Below are positions 12,181-24,551 of a DNA stretch of 64,000 nucleotides, in pieces (within the stretch, counting starts at the first letter, position 1; each line of letters starts with the position of its first letter). This DNA comes from Aulostomus chinensis (lineage: Eukaryota > Chordata > Actinopteri > Syngnathiformes > Aulostomidae). The stretch lies in contig JBBMOA010000010.1 of the NCBI GenBank assembly GCA_037954235.1, positions 17,074,029 to 17,138,028 of the forward strand, in the 5' to 3' direction. The notes beneath the pieces were generated by a model. That model did no database searches and had not been told where the DNA came from. It saw nothing but the letters and a program-made list of their open reading frames with translations. Both the position numbers and the translations under genes were made by a program.

Positions 12181-12850
12181 TCATAGAAGTGATTTTCAAG
12201 AAATATAACAGCTCTTCCCTTCATTTGATTCTCCAACTCAAACTGGACCTGTTACGAGGAAAGCATCTGTTATCACATTCCTTTTGTAAAAGAAAACATC
12301 TACAGTTGGGATGTCTTTGTGTTTGTATTGCTCATTGTAGATTGCTGAACCAGAATGAAGAAAGTACATTTGAAAACGACCTCTGTTGGAAATAGTTACT
12401 GTCATAGTTTTTGTTTGGGGAGTTATGCACCACATAAACAACTAGAAATGCGCAAACGTCCATGAAGTCAAACATTCGGCACTTTCGTGCTGAGTCCCTG
12501 AGTAAATGCTGCAAGCAAAGATGAGTGGGCCACCACTACCCCCTACACATGTTGCAGTGTGTGGTGTTCTGCTAAGCAAGAGGAAGGTTAAACTCTGTCA
12601 TATATTGATTTTGCATGATGGAGCAGTACCTAATATTGCTTCTTGTGTTGATTAGGTAGCTGAAAGAACACACATCAGATATATATTATGTTATTGCAGT
12701 GTAACCATAAGAATAATTGGGCCAAACACAGGTAAAGCAGATGAGCACTTAATATGCTACACTAATGTTGTAATATGCATTTAACATAATTTTCATTCAC
12801 CAACCAACACAGTTCAGGTTGTTAGGTATGATCAGAGCACCTGACATTGT
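12181..12850. other. Intergenic, nothing recognised
   Basis: AT-rich sequence without a recognisable coding motif on either strand. Confidence 0.5.
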
Positions 12851-13026
12851 GCGAGAGGCGGGGTTCACCCTGGACAGGTCGACAGTCCATTGCAGGCCAT
12901 CGGGAGCAATCAGGGGTTCAGTATCATTCTCAAGGATACTCTGACATGGTCACCAGGGGAAGTGAGGGTGAAACTAGCAACCCTTTGGTTGCTAGATGGC
13001 TGCTTTATCTCCAAGACATGCTGCCC
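12851..13026 (-). mobile_element. Chimeric SINE debris: V-SINE-like core joined to second SINE family
   Basis: Positions 12851-12900 (GCGAGAGGCGGGGTTCACCC and following) match the core of the first SINE family in inverse orientation. From about 12905 the sequence is the other tRNA-derived family in inverse orientation (TTCAGTATCATTCTCAAGGA to AGACATGCTGCCCC). Neither part is complete. The junction could be an insertion followed by deletion, or a template switch. Confidence 0.65.
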
Positions 13027-13206
13027 CATTGCCCATTCACTAGAGGACTTTGTTGATGTGGGGCAGAAAACTGCATTGATTTGACAGGTATCCGATCAGG
13101 GAGGATACTGTACCATAGTGATAGGAATGAAAACAGAACAGATAAACATGTCAATGTAACAGGCAAATTAACTTGCTATTTCAAAGTTTTTACAGTAAAA
13201 ATAATG

Positions 13207-13709
13207 GTGTTGGGGCTCAGTGTATTTGTCCCTTTGTTTTCTCTGTTCTCTCTGTTCCCTCGTGTGTGTTTGTCTCCCATGTCTTTTTGTTCTGCGTTTG
13301 TGTGTCTGGAGTTTGGATGGAGCTGGAGATGCTTCAGGCCTTTATCTCTTACCTGCTGTTCATCACACATCTGCCTCTAATCTAGCAATCAAGTCACCTT
13401 TCTACCCTGCTTTATACAAGATCAGTTTATTCCTCCAATTATTGCCAGATCGTCTATTACCCCCGTGTGATCGTCTGGGTTCAACTACCAGATTCACCCA
13501 GCTTTCCTCCCTCAAAACTGGTTCTTCACCCCTTGCCTCTATCTCCCTGTGATCCTCAACCAGCCTCTGTGCTGTCACCTCAGGACCTCAACCCACTCTG
13601 CAATCTTCACCTTACTTCAATAAATTTAATAAACTCTCCTTGCTGTTGAAACCTAATTCAAGTGTCTGTGTCTGCCTCTTGGGTCAAGACATTCATTGGA
13701 ACCTTGACA
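13207..13709 (+). mobile_element. Solo LTR-like element (gypsy-type suspected)
   Basis: The block begins TGTTGGGGCTCAG and ends GGAACCTTGACA, a decayed TG...CA pair. It is pyrimidine-rich and non-coding, with polyadenylation-type AATAAA at about 13619 and TTAATAAACTCTCC shortly after. That gives the promoter, signal and R-U5 order expected for an LTR on the + strand. No internal gag/pol sequence or second LTR lies next to it. The family is assigned from general resemblance only. Confidence 0.5.
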
Positions 13710-14296
13710 AATGGATTAATATCATAAGCTTCTTAAATGAATAGCCTCGCTACAGTCTGAAGTTATAATCATACAAAGCTTAGCCGTTACATGCTTCATA
13801 AATCTAGCTATTTGTGGAAACAAACAATTTGTGGTAATTTGAGGTGCGCAGGGTCAAATTTAATGAAACCATAACTGTTTTCTAATTCTCATGTGCCAAT
13901 TAATGGCATTTAGGCCTCTTAAACAGAGGAAAGAGGACAAAAAAGACTTGTACATAGCACTGATGAAAGGATGGTTCAAATCCTAGAATTATCATAAATC
14001 CTGCCCCCTCCATGTTAGCTGAGGGACCTTGGGATAAACCGTGAAATCAAATTACATGTCAAATTCATTTTACCTGCAGATAATTTCTGTTGATTTTTTT
14101 GCTAGTTTTCTGTTTTGCCTTGTTCTAATTCTGGGAAATATTTGTCCCTTTAGTTGCAAATTGATCCACTATGTCACTAAATGTGTTTATTCGCTTTTTG
14201 CTATTGAGCAGGCAATGGGGAATGATCATTCTAATTGTCCTCTAGCGCAAAGTAAACATTGCATATCTGTGGTATTGACAAGGATAATGCAGATAT
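13710..14296. other. Intergenic, nothing recognised
   Basis: AT-rich non-coding sequence leading up to the CACTGTAAAA terminus of the next transposon. Confidence 0.5.
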
Positions 14297-15320
14297 CACT
14301 GTAAAAAAAACTGTCAAATGGCAACAGTTAAAGGCCATAAAATCTAAAATAGTATATACATTAGTAGTAGTAGCTAGTAAATACATTGAATAACTGTAAA
14401 TCAAGGAACAATAGATAACTGTAATTTTTACAGTCATAATATGTAGAAAACACAGATTCTTTCTGTGAAAATTTACAAACATGGTAAAATTCATGGGGAA
14501 ATACCGTAGAGTCACAGAAGAGAAATCAATGTAAAATTGACAGCATTATTCTGCTTAAATTAAAGATTTTGCTGATGTTTACATTTTAATTTACAGTATA
14601 AAACTGTAAAAAATTCTGCAAAATCATACCTTCATTTTTACAGGAAGAACATGTTATGTTAATATGGTCCAGAGGTAAATTCAATTTATATAAGGGAAAC
14701 CATTTGAATGATTTTAAAAGCATCTCCAAACATCTGACTGATTTTAAAGGCATCTCAAAACATTTTTTTACAAGCATCTGAAAAAAAGCTGATGGATTCT
14801 AATAGCATCTCAAAACTGCTACATTTAAAAGCATCTTAAATTATGGGAATTATTTTAAAACTGTCTCAAAACCTGCTCAAAACTGAGCAGAAGTTGTATT
14901 TCCCCTCTACAGTTTGAGGATTGTGCGTTAGTTGACATTTCAAATCAGCCAATCAGCGCACGGTATCCGCCTCCCTCTGGGACCCTCCGAGCATCCCTCG
15001 GACTTGACGTCGCCATGGACTTCACCGTCAGAATCCACGGTCCTCACCGGTGGACTTTTAGGACTTTGCCTCAGCCAGAAGATACTTCGGTAAGTAAATG
15101 AACACAAGTTAAATACTTTTCGTTGAATTGTGTTTATTAGGGTTATCAACAGGGTTGCATTGCAGACAGCTAACATTGTGTAGCTTTACGTTTAACTACA
15201 TTCGACTCTCATAACAGCCTGGAAACACCTATCATACAGGTGTCGACGTGTTTAGGAGACAGGGTGTCTTATTAGTCATCCTTTCATTCCTTTGACTACT
15301 TTTTAAAAATGCGGTGTGGG

Positions 15321-15454
15321 TTTATCCACTTGGCGGGCTAAAGTAGGATCCGTCTATGTGCTGGAGCATGTGGTTAGCCTGCGTGTGTTTACCCACTTGG
15401 CGGGCTAAAGTAGGATCAGTCTATGTGCTGGAGCTCATTGTGGTTATAACAGCG
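15321..15454. repeat. Tandem duplication, period 67 bp
   Basis: TTTATCCACTTGGCGGGCTA at 15321 recurs as TTTACCCACTTGGCGGGCTA at 15388. About 47 bp are nearly identical, then the copies diverge. It lies just upstream of the zinc-finger remnant, inside the CACTA-like element. Confidence 0.85.
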
Positions 15455-15473
15455 GCGTATTTGTGTATTGAAG

Positions 15474-16576
15474 ATGTATTCTTGTACCGTATGTGGAGAA
15501 AACGTTCAGTCTGTAAAAGCAAATGTTTTGCATTGCAAACTGCACCGAAATGAACCCGACATATTTTTAAATGTGTTGGAGGAAGTTGTAAGCAGGTGTT
15601 TTCAGGCTATACGGCTTTAAAGTCGCACTTCTCCCGCCACCACAACAGTTCACCGACCAAACTCAGGATGTGACCATGACTCCGTTAAAATGCACCGTCT
15701 CACTTTGTCAACACCAGTGTGAGGGAACTAAACCGCTGATTGCTCACTTAATACTGCCAGTATTGAAGCCCATACAAGCCAGAAGACTGGTTGCTGCCTG
15801 GGCCCAAAAGGGTGAGTGTAAAACATTGACACCACTACACAGCACACTTCTCTTATAGAGCTGCACAAGTAATGTAATAGTTTAATTTCTCTAAGAGGAG
15901 AAAAACATTAAAGGTTTCATGATCTCAAGTCTCTTTTGTTATACTTTTACAGACTCCATTCACTCCAAGTTGGTATGATAGCACACTTCCAGGAAATGAC
16001 TGGTGTGAGTTTGAAGAGGTCATACAGATGGTGCTTCTTTTACTGGCTCATTTTGATGCGAAGGAAGAGCATCTGTTCCATTTCGTTGAGAAGACCAGCA
16101 CTGCTGCGGAGGTTCAGATGGAGAATGTGCCACCAACACCCTGCCTTATTGTGTGTGGTAAGTAAACTGAACCAAACCTGCAAGCTTTCTCTATCGGTAT
16201 ACTAACACCCACATGTACTTTTACTTGTTTATTTTCATGTTAGCTTGTAGACCATTTTGAGACAGTGGCTAACATTTTACCTGATAACAAGTTCTGCTAA
16301 CAGTAGATTGTATGACTCTCATCCTATATTGAAATAAGTTCCATTGAATTTATGGCTGTTATTGAAGACCTTGTCATTAAAGTTTATTTTTTTGTTCGTT
16401 AATTCTTAGGGTCCTCCTGCTTTGCTGCTGAGACATTTATGCTGAGCATCGACAGAGATTGTCAACGACCACATCACTTCCTTCACATCTGCCATCTGCC
16501 TGATGTTTGGCAGTTACTACTGCCTCAACATACACTACCCAGTGGAACTACGGTCTACACTGGAGTTCCTCCAACG
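15474..16576 (+). pseudogene. C2H2 zinc-finger and downstream exon remnants inside the CACTA-like element
   Basis: From the ATG at 15474 the frame encodes MYSC and a classical finger C-X2-C-X12-H-X3-H (to about 15545). After a shift of frame a second finger, C-X4-C-X12-H-X3-H, begins at TGT 15572. A third, decayed C-X4-C-X12-H follows near 15688-15750. A donor-like GGTGAGTG follows the last one at about 15809. A later exon-like piece ends at 16576 and reads MFGSYYCLNIHYPVELRSTL, then a donor GGTAATT. Fish transposons and neighbouring unnamed genes often carry such finger-plus-accessory ORFs, possibly for DNA binding at the element ends. Here stops and frameshifts break it, and its function is inferred only. 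Confidence 0.5.
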
Positions 16577-18248
16577 GTAATTTTTTTTTCTTTTTATAAC
16601 ATTAGAAAATGCAAGGCATTTGATATCCATCTGAGATTCTCTCTCTCGTATATATGAAGGTGTTTCTTTTCAATCAGACATGTAAATGTGTTGGTAGCTT
16701 ACCTGTTAGCTGGTGCAGCTTTAATACAGACCGAGTGGAGGTAAGTAGCTCAAACATGTAAACAAAGATGGCTTAAAACGGGTAAGCTAACATAACACAT
16801 TTACATGTGGTTTCTATATCTTCTCTGACATTTATACTAACAACGTGGGGGGAAAAAAGCTTGTTTAGTGGACTAACTTTGCCGGTGAAAGTGTGCCTGT
16901 TCACTTACCTTGTAACAGGTCTGCTATTAGCAGCGCTCCAGCTGTATCTGGACAACGACTAATATGACAACTAATATTTTAACCTCACTAGACACATGAA
17001 GCACATTTAAGATGATAGGAGACAGGTTGAAATTAACTGAAGTTTCCCTTTAGAGATTATTTTATTTTGATGTGAATGTTACTGTATGTACACTGATAGC
17101 ACTTTGTGGTCAGATTTGTACAAAAATATGCACTTAAATTTTCTCAACTTAATTGTAAAGGTTTCTTGTTACAGTTTGTAAGTAAAGTGTGTTCAGTTTA
17201 CTACAGTGGTTTTGACGTTGGAACAGAAAGTGAACTTGTTAACATTTCTTACATAATGTTGTTCTCATTCTTAGATATTTTGTGATATGTTCAAATATTT
17301 GATGGTTACAACATAACAAATATAAAATAAATATTTTCTATATTTGAAAAATTTTAAGGTGGATATTTTTTCTAGCTGTTGTGGTACATGAAGTAATTTG
17401 ACAATATTAATTCATGCTCTGTCTATTAAGTTTACAGAATAGAATGAATGACAGTATACACTGTCTGGCAAGTTCTGCATCTGACAATTGAAATGCTAAT
17501 TTGGCTGAATATTAAAAGTATATTTAGAATCTGATATTTTCTTTTTTATTACTTTTATTAAGTACATTTTTTAACCATTAAATAAACAGTATCAATACAT
17601 TTTTTACCATAAAAGAAGAAAATATTTTACCGTAATTTAACAATAGAGTTATGGCAACCACAGCTGCCGGTGTTTTATTGCAAAATAAATACAAATTTTC
17701 AGGTAAAACAAGGTTTTCTTAAAATGTAAAAATTGTATTTTTTACAGTAATACAGTTCTGTTCTGCAAAATTTACAGTTGCCAAAACAGCATACCGTAAA
17801 GTCCTCTACATTGTCGCCATAATTTTTACGGTGAATTTCTGGCGATCACAGCTGCCAGTATTTCACCGTATATTTTACAGATTTTTTTCTTACAGTGTAA
17901 AGTAAAATTACTACCTTATAATGAGGCTTTTACAGTTTAATAATGTCTTGTGACCAAAGTTTTTCAGTGAAATTAAACGAGATTACATGTAAAATAAGCA
18001 ACCACCAAATGTAAATTGTACAGTAAAAATGGCTGTAAATAATGGCATGGTCATGTTAATTTGGCTGAAAAGGGATGTTGAATTTACCAGTTCAGTGCGT
18101 CAGTTTTATGATGTTTTTTTGTAAATGATAACAGTTTTAAGTTGTAAAATTTACAGTTGGTTCTGTAATATGGTTTACATTCTACAGTATTTTTTACAGT
18201 ATTTTTCTGGCAACCACAGCTGCCAGTTTTTTTTCCGTAAAAACAAAA

Positions 18249-19862
18249 TGTAGCGCCTGTAGTCGAATTAGCAACGACAAATGACACTAACATTCTTGCT
18301 AGGTTCGGAGAGCTGGTAAGAGTTAGACGAGTACGATACCATGAGGTTAACAGTCGACAATTTATTGCAACAACAGTAATTATTTTGCAATGAATGAAAA
18401 TATAATATAATATACAGAAAAATAGAGCTCTTTCAAAATGGTAGAAAAATAATAAAATAAAAAAATTCAAAAGAAAATGTCCTTCCTTCTTTGTAGAAGG
18501 TTAGAGTTCGGTTCAGTTTCCGTTTGTGTTCTGTGTGTGTAATGTTCAATGTTCAGTCCCTAAGGTTACTACCCGGGTAGATTTTTGTGTTATGTTCTTA
18601 TCTGCATCACAAGTGAAGTGAGTAAATGTCAGAAGCTCCTCGGAGTGGATCCCACAGCTGGCCAGACCGTGCACCGTTCCGTCTGAATCGCTCGTCCTTA
18701 TGGCTCGCCACCGAACCTCCTCGGTCCGGAATCGGAATGAAGTCTCAATCCATCAATAAAACCCAAAAGGAAAAACCAGTCTACACATAGAGTGTAGAAC
18801 AAATAATCATTACTCTCTATTCAATGACATCTTTTTACTTTCACTTTTCACTCTACTTCTTCCATATATATACCCAAATAAAGGATACACTGCATTTAAA
18901 TGAGTCTACATGTTTTTGCAGTACAATTTAAGTATTTTTACCATGACTATTATTTATCATGAACTTATATTTCAACATAAATAAACTTATTTATTTCAGT
19001 AAAGCTCTTATTTTTCGAAACAGCTCTTTGAATCAATATTTATCTTTCCAACAACAGTACTTATCTTTTTAACCATGAATTTTATCTCTTTTTAACCATG
19101 AAGTTACAATATTAACTTATTCTTTTTAACAGCATACATATTTAACCAACTTTAGTGCAAAACCCTCAAAACATTCATTTCAATGACCATGAAAATAATT
19201 AACATGAACTGGTACCAAAAAACCATATTTCTGTACCATAGCTGTCTCCATTTCTCATCATTAATCACAGTAAAGGCTCGTTAGCTTAACAAGCTAATAG
19301 CACGTTAGCTTGTATAGCCTCACAATTAGCATTCACATCACCTTTTGCAGGTAAAATCCAGAGTTAGCTTAGCGGCGATTAGCCGCGATTACCGTTAGCT
19401 TCGCGCTAGGTCATTAGTGATCTTTTTACAGCTTGTTTACAGAGTATACAATGATACCACAGGTACCAGAGTAGGTTTAAGACATTAAGGAAACATATCA
19501 TGGACTCCGACTGGTTTTATGAACATGCTTCAGTAACAGGAATTTCCTCATATCATGCTAATACCAACAGCTAACCTGAGGCTTAGCCAGTAACATAGCA
19601 TTTCTCTAACCGGAGTTCTCAGAGGCTTACACGGTGAAACTCGGCTCCGCTCTCGTTCACTCACACTCACACTCACACGACTTTTCCCCGGTTCGTCAGC
19701 TCGTTCCATGTGCGAGTGCTCTGTTCAGTGGCTCAGCTCTGACTAAGACGGCGCTCGGTGCAGACCTTGACCACGTACAGGTCAAACCGAGATCACGTTC
19801 AATGTGTCTGACGTTATGCATAGGGGTGATGCGCCACCAAGTAGTGAACTGAGGTACTACAT
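18249..19862 (-). mobile_element. Possible solo LTR (1.6 kb), inserted in the CACTA-like element
   Basis: The block begins TGTAGCGCCT and ends AGGTACTACA, an imperfect inverted repeat of TGTAGNNCCT with TG...CA ends. Composition changes abruptly at both borders from the ACAG/TTTT-rich transposon sequence. GC-rich segments occur near 18640-18740 and 19620-19810, and no ORF is convincing. The minus orientation is a guess from the GC-rich 19620-19862 end. I found no matching target duplication, so it could also be another kind of insertion. Confidence 0.35.
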
Positions 19863-20100
19863 CTAAATCACAAATATTGGTTTAGTAACCATGTGGGTTA
19901 CACAACTTTTTTTTTTTACAGTGTTAGCTGACCTGTGGTGTTCTTGTAAACAAAATTGCATCTACATTACATTTTGTTACTCAGTAAAACATACACATAC
20001 ACACTTCCAAATATGTCACTCCTGTCTTTTATTGCATAGCAGATGTCTCCTCTTTTTATCCAGTCCTTTCTGCAGTCCACACCTACCCTCTGAAGAAACC

Positions 20101-21260
20101 AGCTGCACTCCATGAATGTCTGGCAGCAGAAAATCAACCAGCTGCTGATAGATGGGACTCACCCAGAAGGTCAACCCAAGGACGGACAGTCCTGATCATG
20201 AAGGACCCCCGCAAGGGTGCAATCCCATCCAACTACCAACCAATAACTTGCTTCCGCACAACATGGAAACTCTTGACAGGCATCATATCGGCTTTCACCC
20301 TAAGTCCAGTACCCTGAGACTGTACTCTTAGCAGAGAGAGTGAGGCTAAGGTCTGGCAGCATCAAAGCCACTGTCCAGGATGAAACAACCAATATCCAAG
20401 AATACATCAGGAATATGGCTCCCAAAGATGGAATGCTGAGTGAATAACCTTGATTAGGAGACACTTTGCAATGCAGAAGAAGAGGTGGATGAACCATAAT
20501 GGAGGGACAAGCACCTGCTTTGCATGTACCACCAACAGATAGAAGAAGTGGCTGATATCAAGAAATCCCACCAGTGGCTGGAGAAGGCTGAACTGAAACT
20601 TGTGGCAGCATGAGAGCAGGCCCTTAGTACAAGACTGATAGAGACCAGGGTCTACCAAACCAGAGAGGACCCCAGATGCAGGCTGTGCAAAGATGCCCTT
20701 GAGACAGTAGCAGTGGAGCATAGTAGCAGGGTGTAAGATGCAGGCAGGAAGAGAGCACATAGAACAACATAACCAAGGAGCTGGCAAATTGTACAGGAAG
20801 ATCTGCACTGAGTGTGGGCTGGAAGTCTCAAGGTTAGAATGAAAGCCTCCTCCTAATATGGTGGAGAACAACTTAGCTAAAATCCTATGGAACTTCAAGA
20901 TCCAGACTAACAAAATGGTAATGGCTATGACCGGACATTGTGTTGATGGACAAACAATCGAAGAAGTTAATGGTGATAGATGTAGTGATCCCAAGCAACA
21001 TGAGAAGAAGGAATATGAATAGCTTGATAAATCCCATGGGCTGAAAGAGAAGCTATAGAAGATGTGGGGAGTAAAGGCAAAAGTGGTGCCAGTAGTCATC
21101 AGAGTACAGAGGCTGTGACCCCCAAACTGGGAGAGTGGCTCCAGCAGAGTCCAGGTAGAATATCTGAGGTCTCTGTCCAGAAGACTGCAGTCCTAGGAAC
21201 AGCTAAGATACTGTGCAGAACCTTCAAACTCAAAGGCCTCTGGTAGAGGATCCAAGCTTG
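20101..21260 (+). pseudogene. RLE-type LINE relic (Rex6/R4-like), internally deleted
   Basis: The + strand reads GRTVLIMKDPRKGAIPSNYQ and then PITC near 20182-20255, the N-terminal part of a reverse transcriptase. It then jumps, without the catalytic core, to a C-terminal part (VQDETTNIQEYIRNMAPKDG, about 20365-20430). A knuckle-like block follows (TREDPRCRLCKDALE, about 20660-20705), then the tail AVLGTAKILCRTF near 21190-21230. The nuclease signature is badly eroded. This family, common in fish, uses a restriction-like endonuclease to nick its target. It differs in sequence from the RLE elements at 1-905 and 52255-54310. The copy cannot be active. Confidence 0.7.
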
Positions 21261-22319
21261 ATTATGATTTATTATGCATTATGTTTGAGTGACCATAAAC
21301 TTCCAAAACCATTCGCTTTTGAAAAATGGAAGCAAACCATCTCGACCAACAGTTCAGCATTGAGATATGTGTTGCAAAGACTGACAAAAAATGTTTAACT
21401 ATTTGTTGTCTAAAAATGCCATCGTAGCATGAGACTGTTTTGATGAAATGTGATGTGAAATTTTGTCCAATTTACTTAGTTTGATCTGTCATTATCTGTA
21501 CATGTTTACCTCTCACATCTTGAGTTGATAGACTCAGGACCTGTTCCTTTTCTCTTCAATAAGCAAGGCAAAGATTTATCTTTATTAGAGCGATGTCAAA
21601 GGTACTTAACTATTTTAAACAGGAGCATGAGTCACAGCAACTTTGAAATGCCATTGCCAGTTAAACTTCTCACAGAGGAAGCTAAATTACGCTTTTTATC
21701 TATTTTTCATCCGTGAAAAGTTGTCAAATTCCCTTTTTAGTTATTCAAAATCAAATATTGTGTCATTATTTACATGATTTGTATGCAATAACAGTAAATG
21801 CCAGAGACTGCACCATGGGTCAGCTGTCCCCATTTGACTCTAATATGAAACACCTTTCTGGGAAATGATGTTGACTTGACATGATGTGCCTTCTAGACAT
21901 GTTGGTATAATGAAAAAAACATTGGCAACTGGAAGTCTGTGCTGGTTGAGCTGATTTTTCTAAATTTTCAATTTACTTTCAGCTCAGCACCTACCCAAAA
22001 CTGGTTTTATCTAGATTAATGTTTATTCACAATTTTGAAGGTGGTAAATGATACCATGGTAGAAATGTGAGATTTTTTCATGTGACCCTGCCATCTCAGT
22101 TTGTGGAACTGTGGAGGAGTGAACTCACCTCCTGGTTATGTAACAGCTGCACTTTGGTCTGTTTGGAAGGATGGAGGAGCAGCAGAGCTGAAGTGAAAGG
22201 GGATTCAACTGGAGGAACTCTACCACTGATCACCTATGTAATTTGCAGGTAAATAAAGTTCAATTGAACCTTTCATTACTTTATGATGGAAAACATACTA
22301 TTAATCATTCATACACATA
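21261..22319. other. Intergenic, nothing recognised
   Basis: AT-rich DNA; no conserved coding motif seen on either strand. Confidence 0.5.
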
Positions 22320-22333
22320 TGTTTGCTTTGACA

Positions 22334-22703
22334 TCCATCCATTGTCTTCTGCTTATTCCTACATTAAGGGTCGTGGGGGGGCTGGAGCCTATCCCAGTGG
22401 CTACGGGCGAGAGGCAGGGTTCACCCTGGACAGGTCGTCAGACCATAGCAGGGCCAACACATAGAGACAGACAACCATTCACACTCACAGTCACACCTCC
22501 GGTCAATTTAGAGTATCAATCAGCCTAGTCCCCAATTGCATATCTTTGGACGGTGAGAAGAAGCCAGAGTACCTGGAGAGAACCCACACAGGCACTGGGA
22601 GAACATGCAAACTCCACACAGAAAGATCCTGTGCCGGGACTCAAACCCAGAACCTTCTTGCTGTGAGGTGACAGTGCTGACCACTACACCACCATGACGC
22701 CCG
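22334..22703 (-). mobile_element. tRNA-headed SINE (V-SINE/DANA-like), full length
   Basis: On the minus strand the element runs from a GGCGTCATGGTGGTGTAGTGG head, through the core, to a short ATGGATG tail. It is flanked by identical 14-bp copies of TGTTTGCTTTGACA (22320-22333 and 22704-22717). This is the cleanest SINE target duplication in the window. Confidence 0.92.
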
Positions 22704-22717
22704 TGTTTGCTTTGACA

Positions 22718-24551
22718 GCATTAGCAAATTAATCCAGTTACTACTCAGAGAAACCTTGTTATTTTGTCAAGCTGTCACCCAATTTTAACAATCTATATTC
22801 AAATATTTCCACTTTATGAACGCCTTCACTCTTGACTGTTTTCTCCTCTCTGAATCCCTCAATTTACAGTGATTTTTCCCGTACAACATTTCAAGAGCAA
22901 GTGTGTTTTTCCACTAGCTTTTTTTTAACATTTTAGTTTATTCTATACAGATTTATATAAAACTACAAACATTTGAGACTCTGAAAAATGGTTTTAAAAT
23001 ATCGTCAAAATCAGCTGATAGATTAATCTATTTCTTAATTTAATTTAATTTTATTCATCTTAAATTAGTAATTGGACCTTGAACAACAAAAGACTGTTTT
23101 CCTACAAGCTGTTTTCCTCACTGAAGAGCAAACCAACTGATATCCAATTCATTCACTGTTGATTCTGGTGTAATTCTAGGCTGATGTTTTCATATGTGTA
23201 GCACTGTGGTTCCAAAAAAACAACATTCATACTCGATGTTTCAGTGAAAGAACCGGTGCTAAAACAAAGAAGCTGCTAAAACCACAGGAATATGAACTTA
23301 TGCTCTCACTTGAACATTTTTTAACAAAGCAATATTTATGTTGGCCACTGACATATTGTTATTATTGTTGTTATCGTCATTAATATATATGCTTTTGTTT
23401 TATTTCTCTATTCATTTGTTGAATATGGTTTACACATCTACTGCTTATCTCTTTGATTGTACAATTTTTTGTACTGGTACTTGTAGTTTGGTTTGTTGGG
23501 AATTTGTATCTGTATACCTGTTCAATCTTTGGAATAAAAAATAGTAGATGCTTCAGAGAGCTATGAGAGTGTATATGCTTTGTGAAAACCACAAAGCAAT
23601 GTGTTGATACTGAAAAGAGAATGCAGTTTGGAAATACTTGAGCATTTTAAAGCGAGTTCTCCACAAATTGTACAAATAAAAAAAAATTGTTTTGGAGTAA
23701 AATTTGTGCTCATTCTTCATTTAATACAATTTTCTTCATTGAAATTCACCTTTCTCAGCAGCAAAAGTACATAAGTAGAAAATGTTTTTGTAAGAAGGCT
23801 TACCTCGATCTCGACACGGTGGAGTGTGATTTTCCACTACATGTATAAATATCATGAATGGTACCTTTTTAAAAAAGATCTGCTCTGAAATTGTATGAAT
23901 GCTTCCTTTTTTCACATTCATTGGTGAAAGTACAATATTTCTGAGATCAATAAAAAATTAATTTTAAGAGACAGTCTTACAAGCATGTTATATTTTGGAA
24001 GCTGATACTGGTCCAAAATTCACAAGTGTTGTGAGGAACTTTAAAGCCTCTGGGTCCAGGATTATTGTATTTGAAGAATATTTTTGTGTGTCTTTGACAT
24101 GGCCTGAGGGGCATGGACATGCCCTGAGGGCTTTTGTTTATTAAGAATTTTTTGCTTACTGAGTTCTTGCCGTGGTGTTGACTCTCCCATTACATACCAC
24201 CTGATTTGAGCTCCTTGAACAATAACGATCCATTGAATGTGCGTGTCACTTTTAGAAAAAAAGGGAAGAAAAAAAGCTGCTGCAGGAACACTGAAGGAAC
24301 TGCTGGAGAATAAATCGCCTTATTCAACATGTAATTAAACTAAACTCAAAACAGGTAAGAGAGAAGTTGGGCGGGCTGCTCAAAGAGAGTTGAAAGTTAA
24401 CTGAAAGAAAATATTTTTTTACGCCTCTGTGACCAGAGCCCCAAAGATAGAAGGTATTATGTAAAAGTAGGCGTGTACATGAGGATACTCGCCTGCCCTG
24501 AATTTGGACTGTCAGGTACATGCACCAACGTCACTCACTCCAACTCCTGGG
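22718..24551. other. Intergenic region upstream of PIPOX, no gene seen
   Basis: AT-rich and without convincing coding frames. GC content rises after about 24350, where a GGGCGG box lies near 24369, as the PIPOX promoter is approached. Confidence 0.5.

Larger units (their letters stand above)
14297..19923. mobile_element. CACTA/EnSpm-like DNA transposon relic (outer limits)
   Basis: The left end at 14297 reads CACTGTAAAAAAAACTGTC. Two possible right ends are inverted matches: CTTACAGTG ending at 17897, and a T-run plus ACAGTG ending at 19923. Subterminal DNA is rich in repeats of CTGTAAAA, TTTTTACAG and TGGCAACCACAGCTGCC (near 17651, 17838 and 18208), as expected for transposase-binding arrays in this superfamily. 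The centre is GC-richer and holds exon-like pieces (15474-16576). The flanking trinucleotides (TAT on the left; TAA or TTA on the right) are not identical, so the target duplication is unproven. I see no transposase core, so any mobility would have been non-autonomous. Confidence 0.5.
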
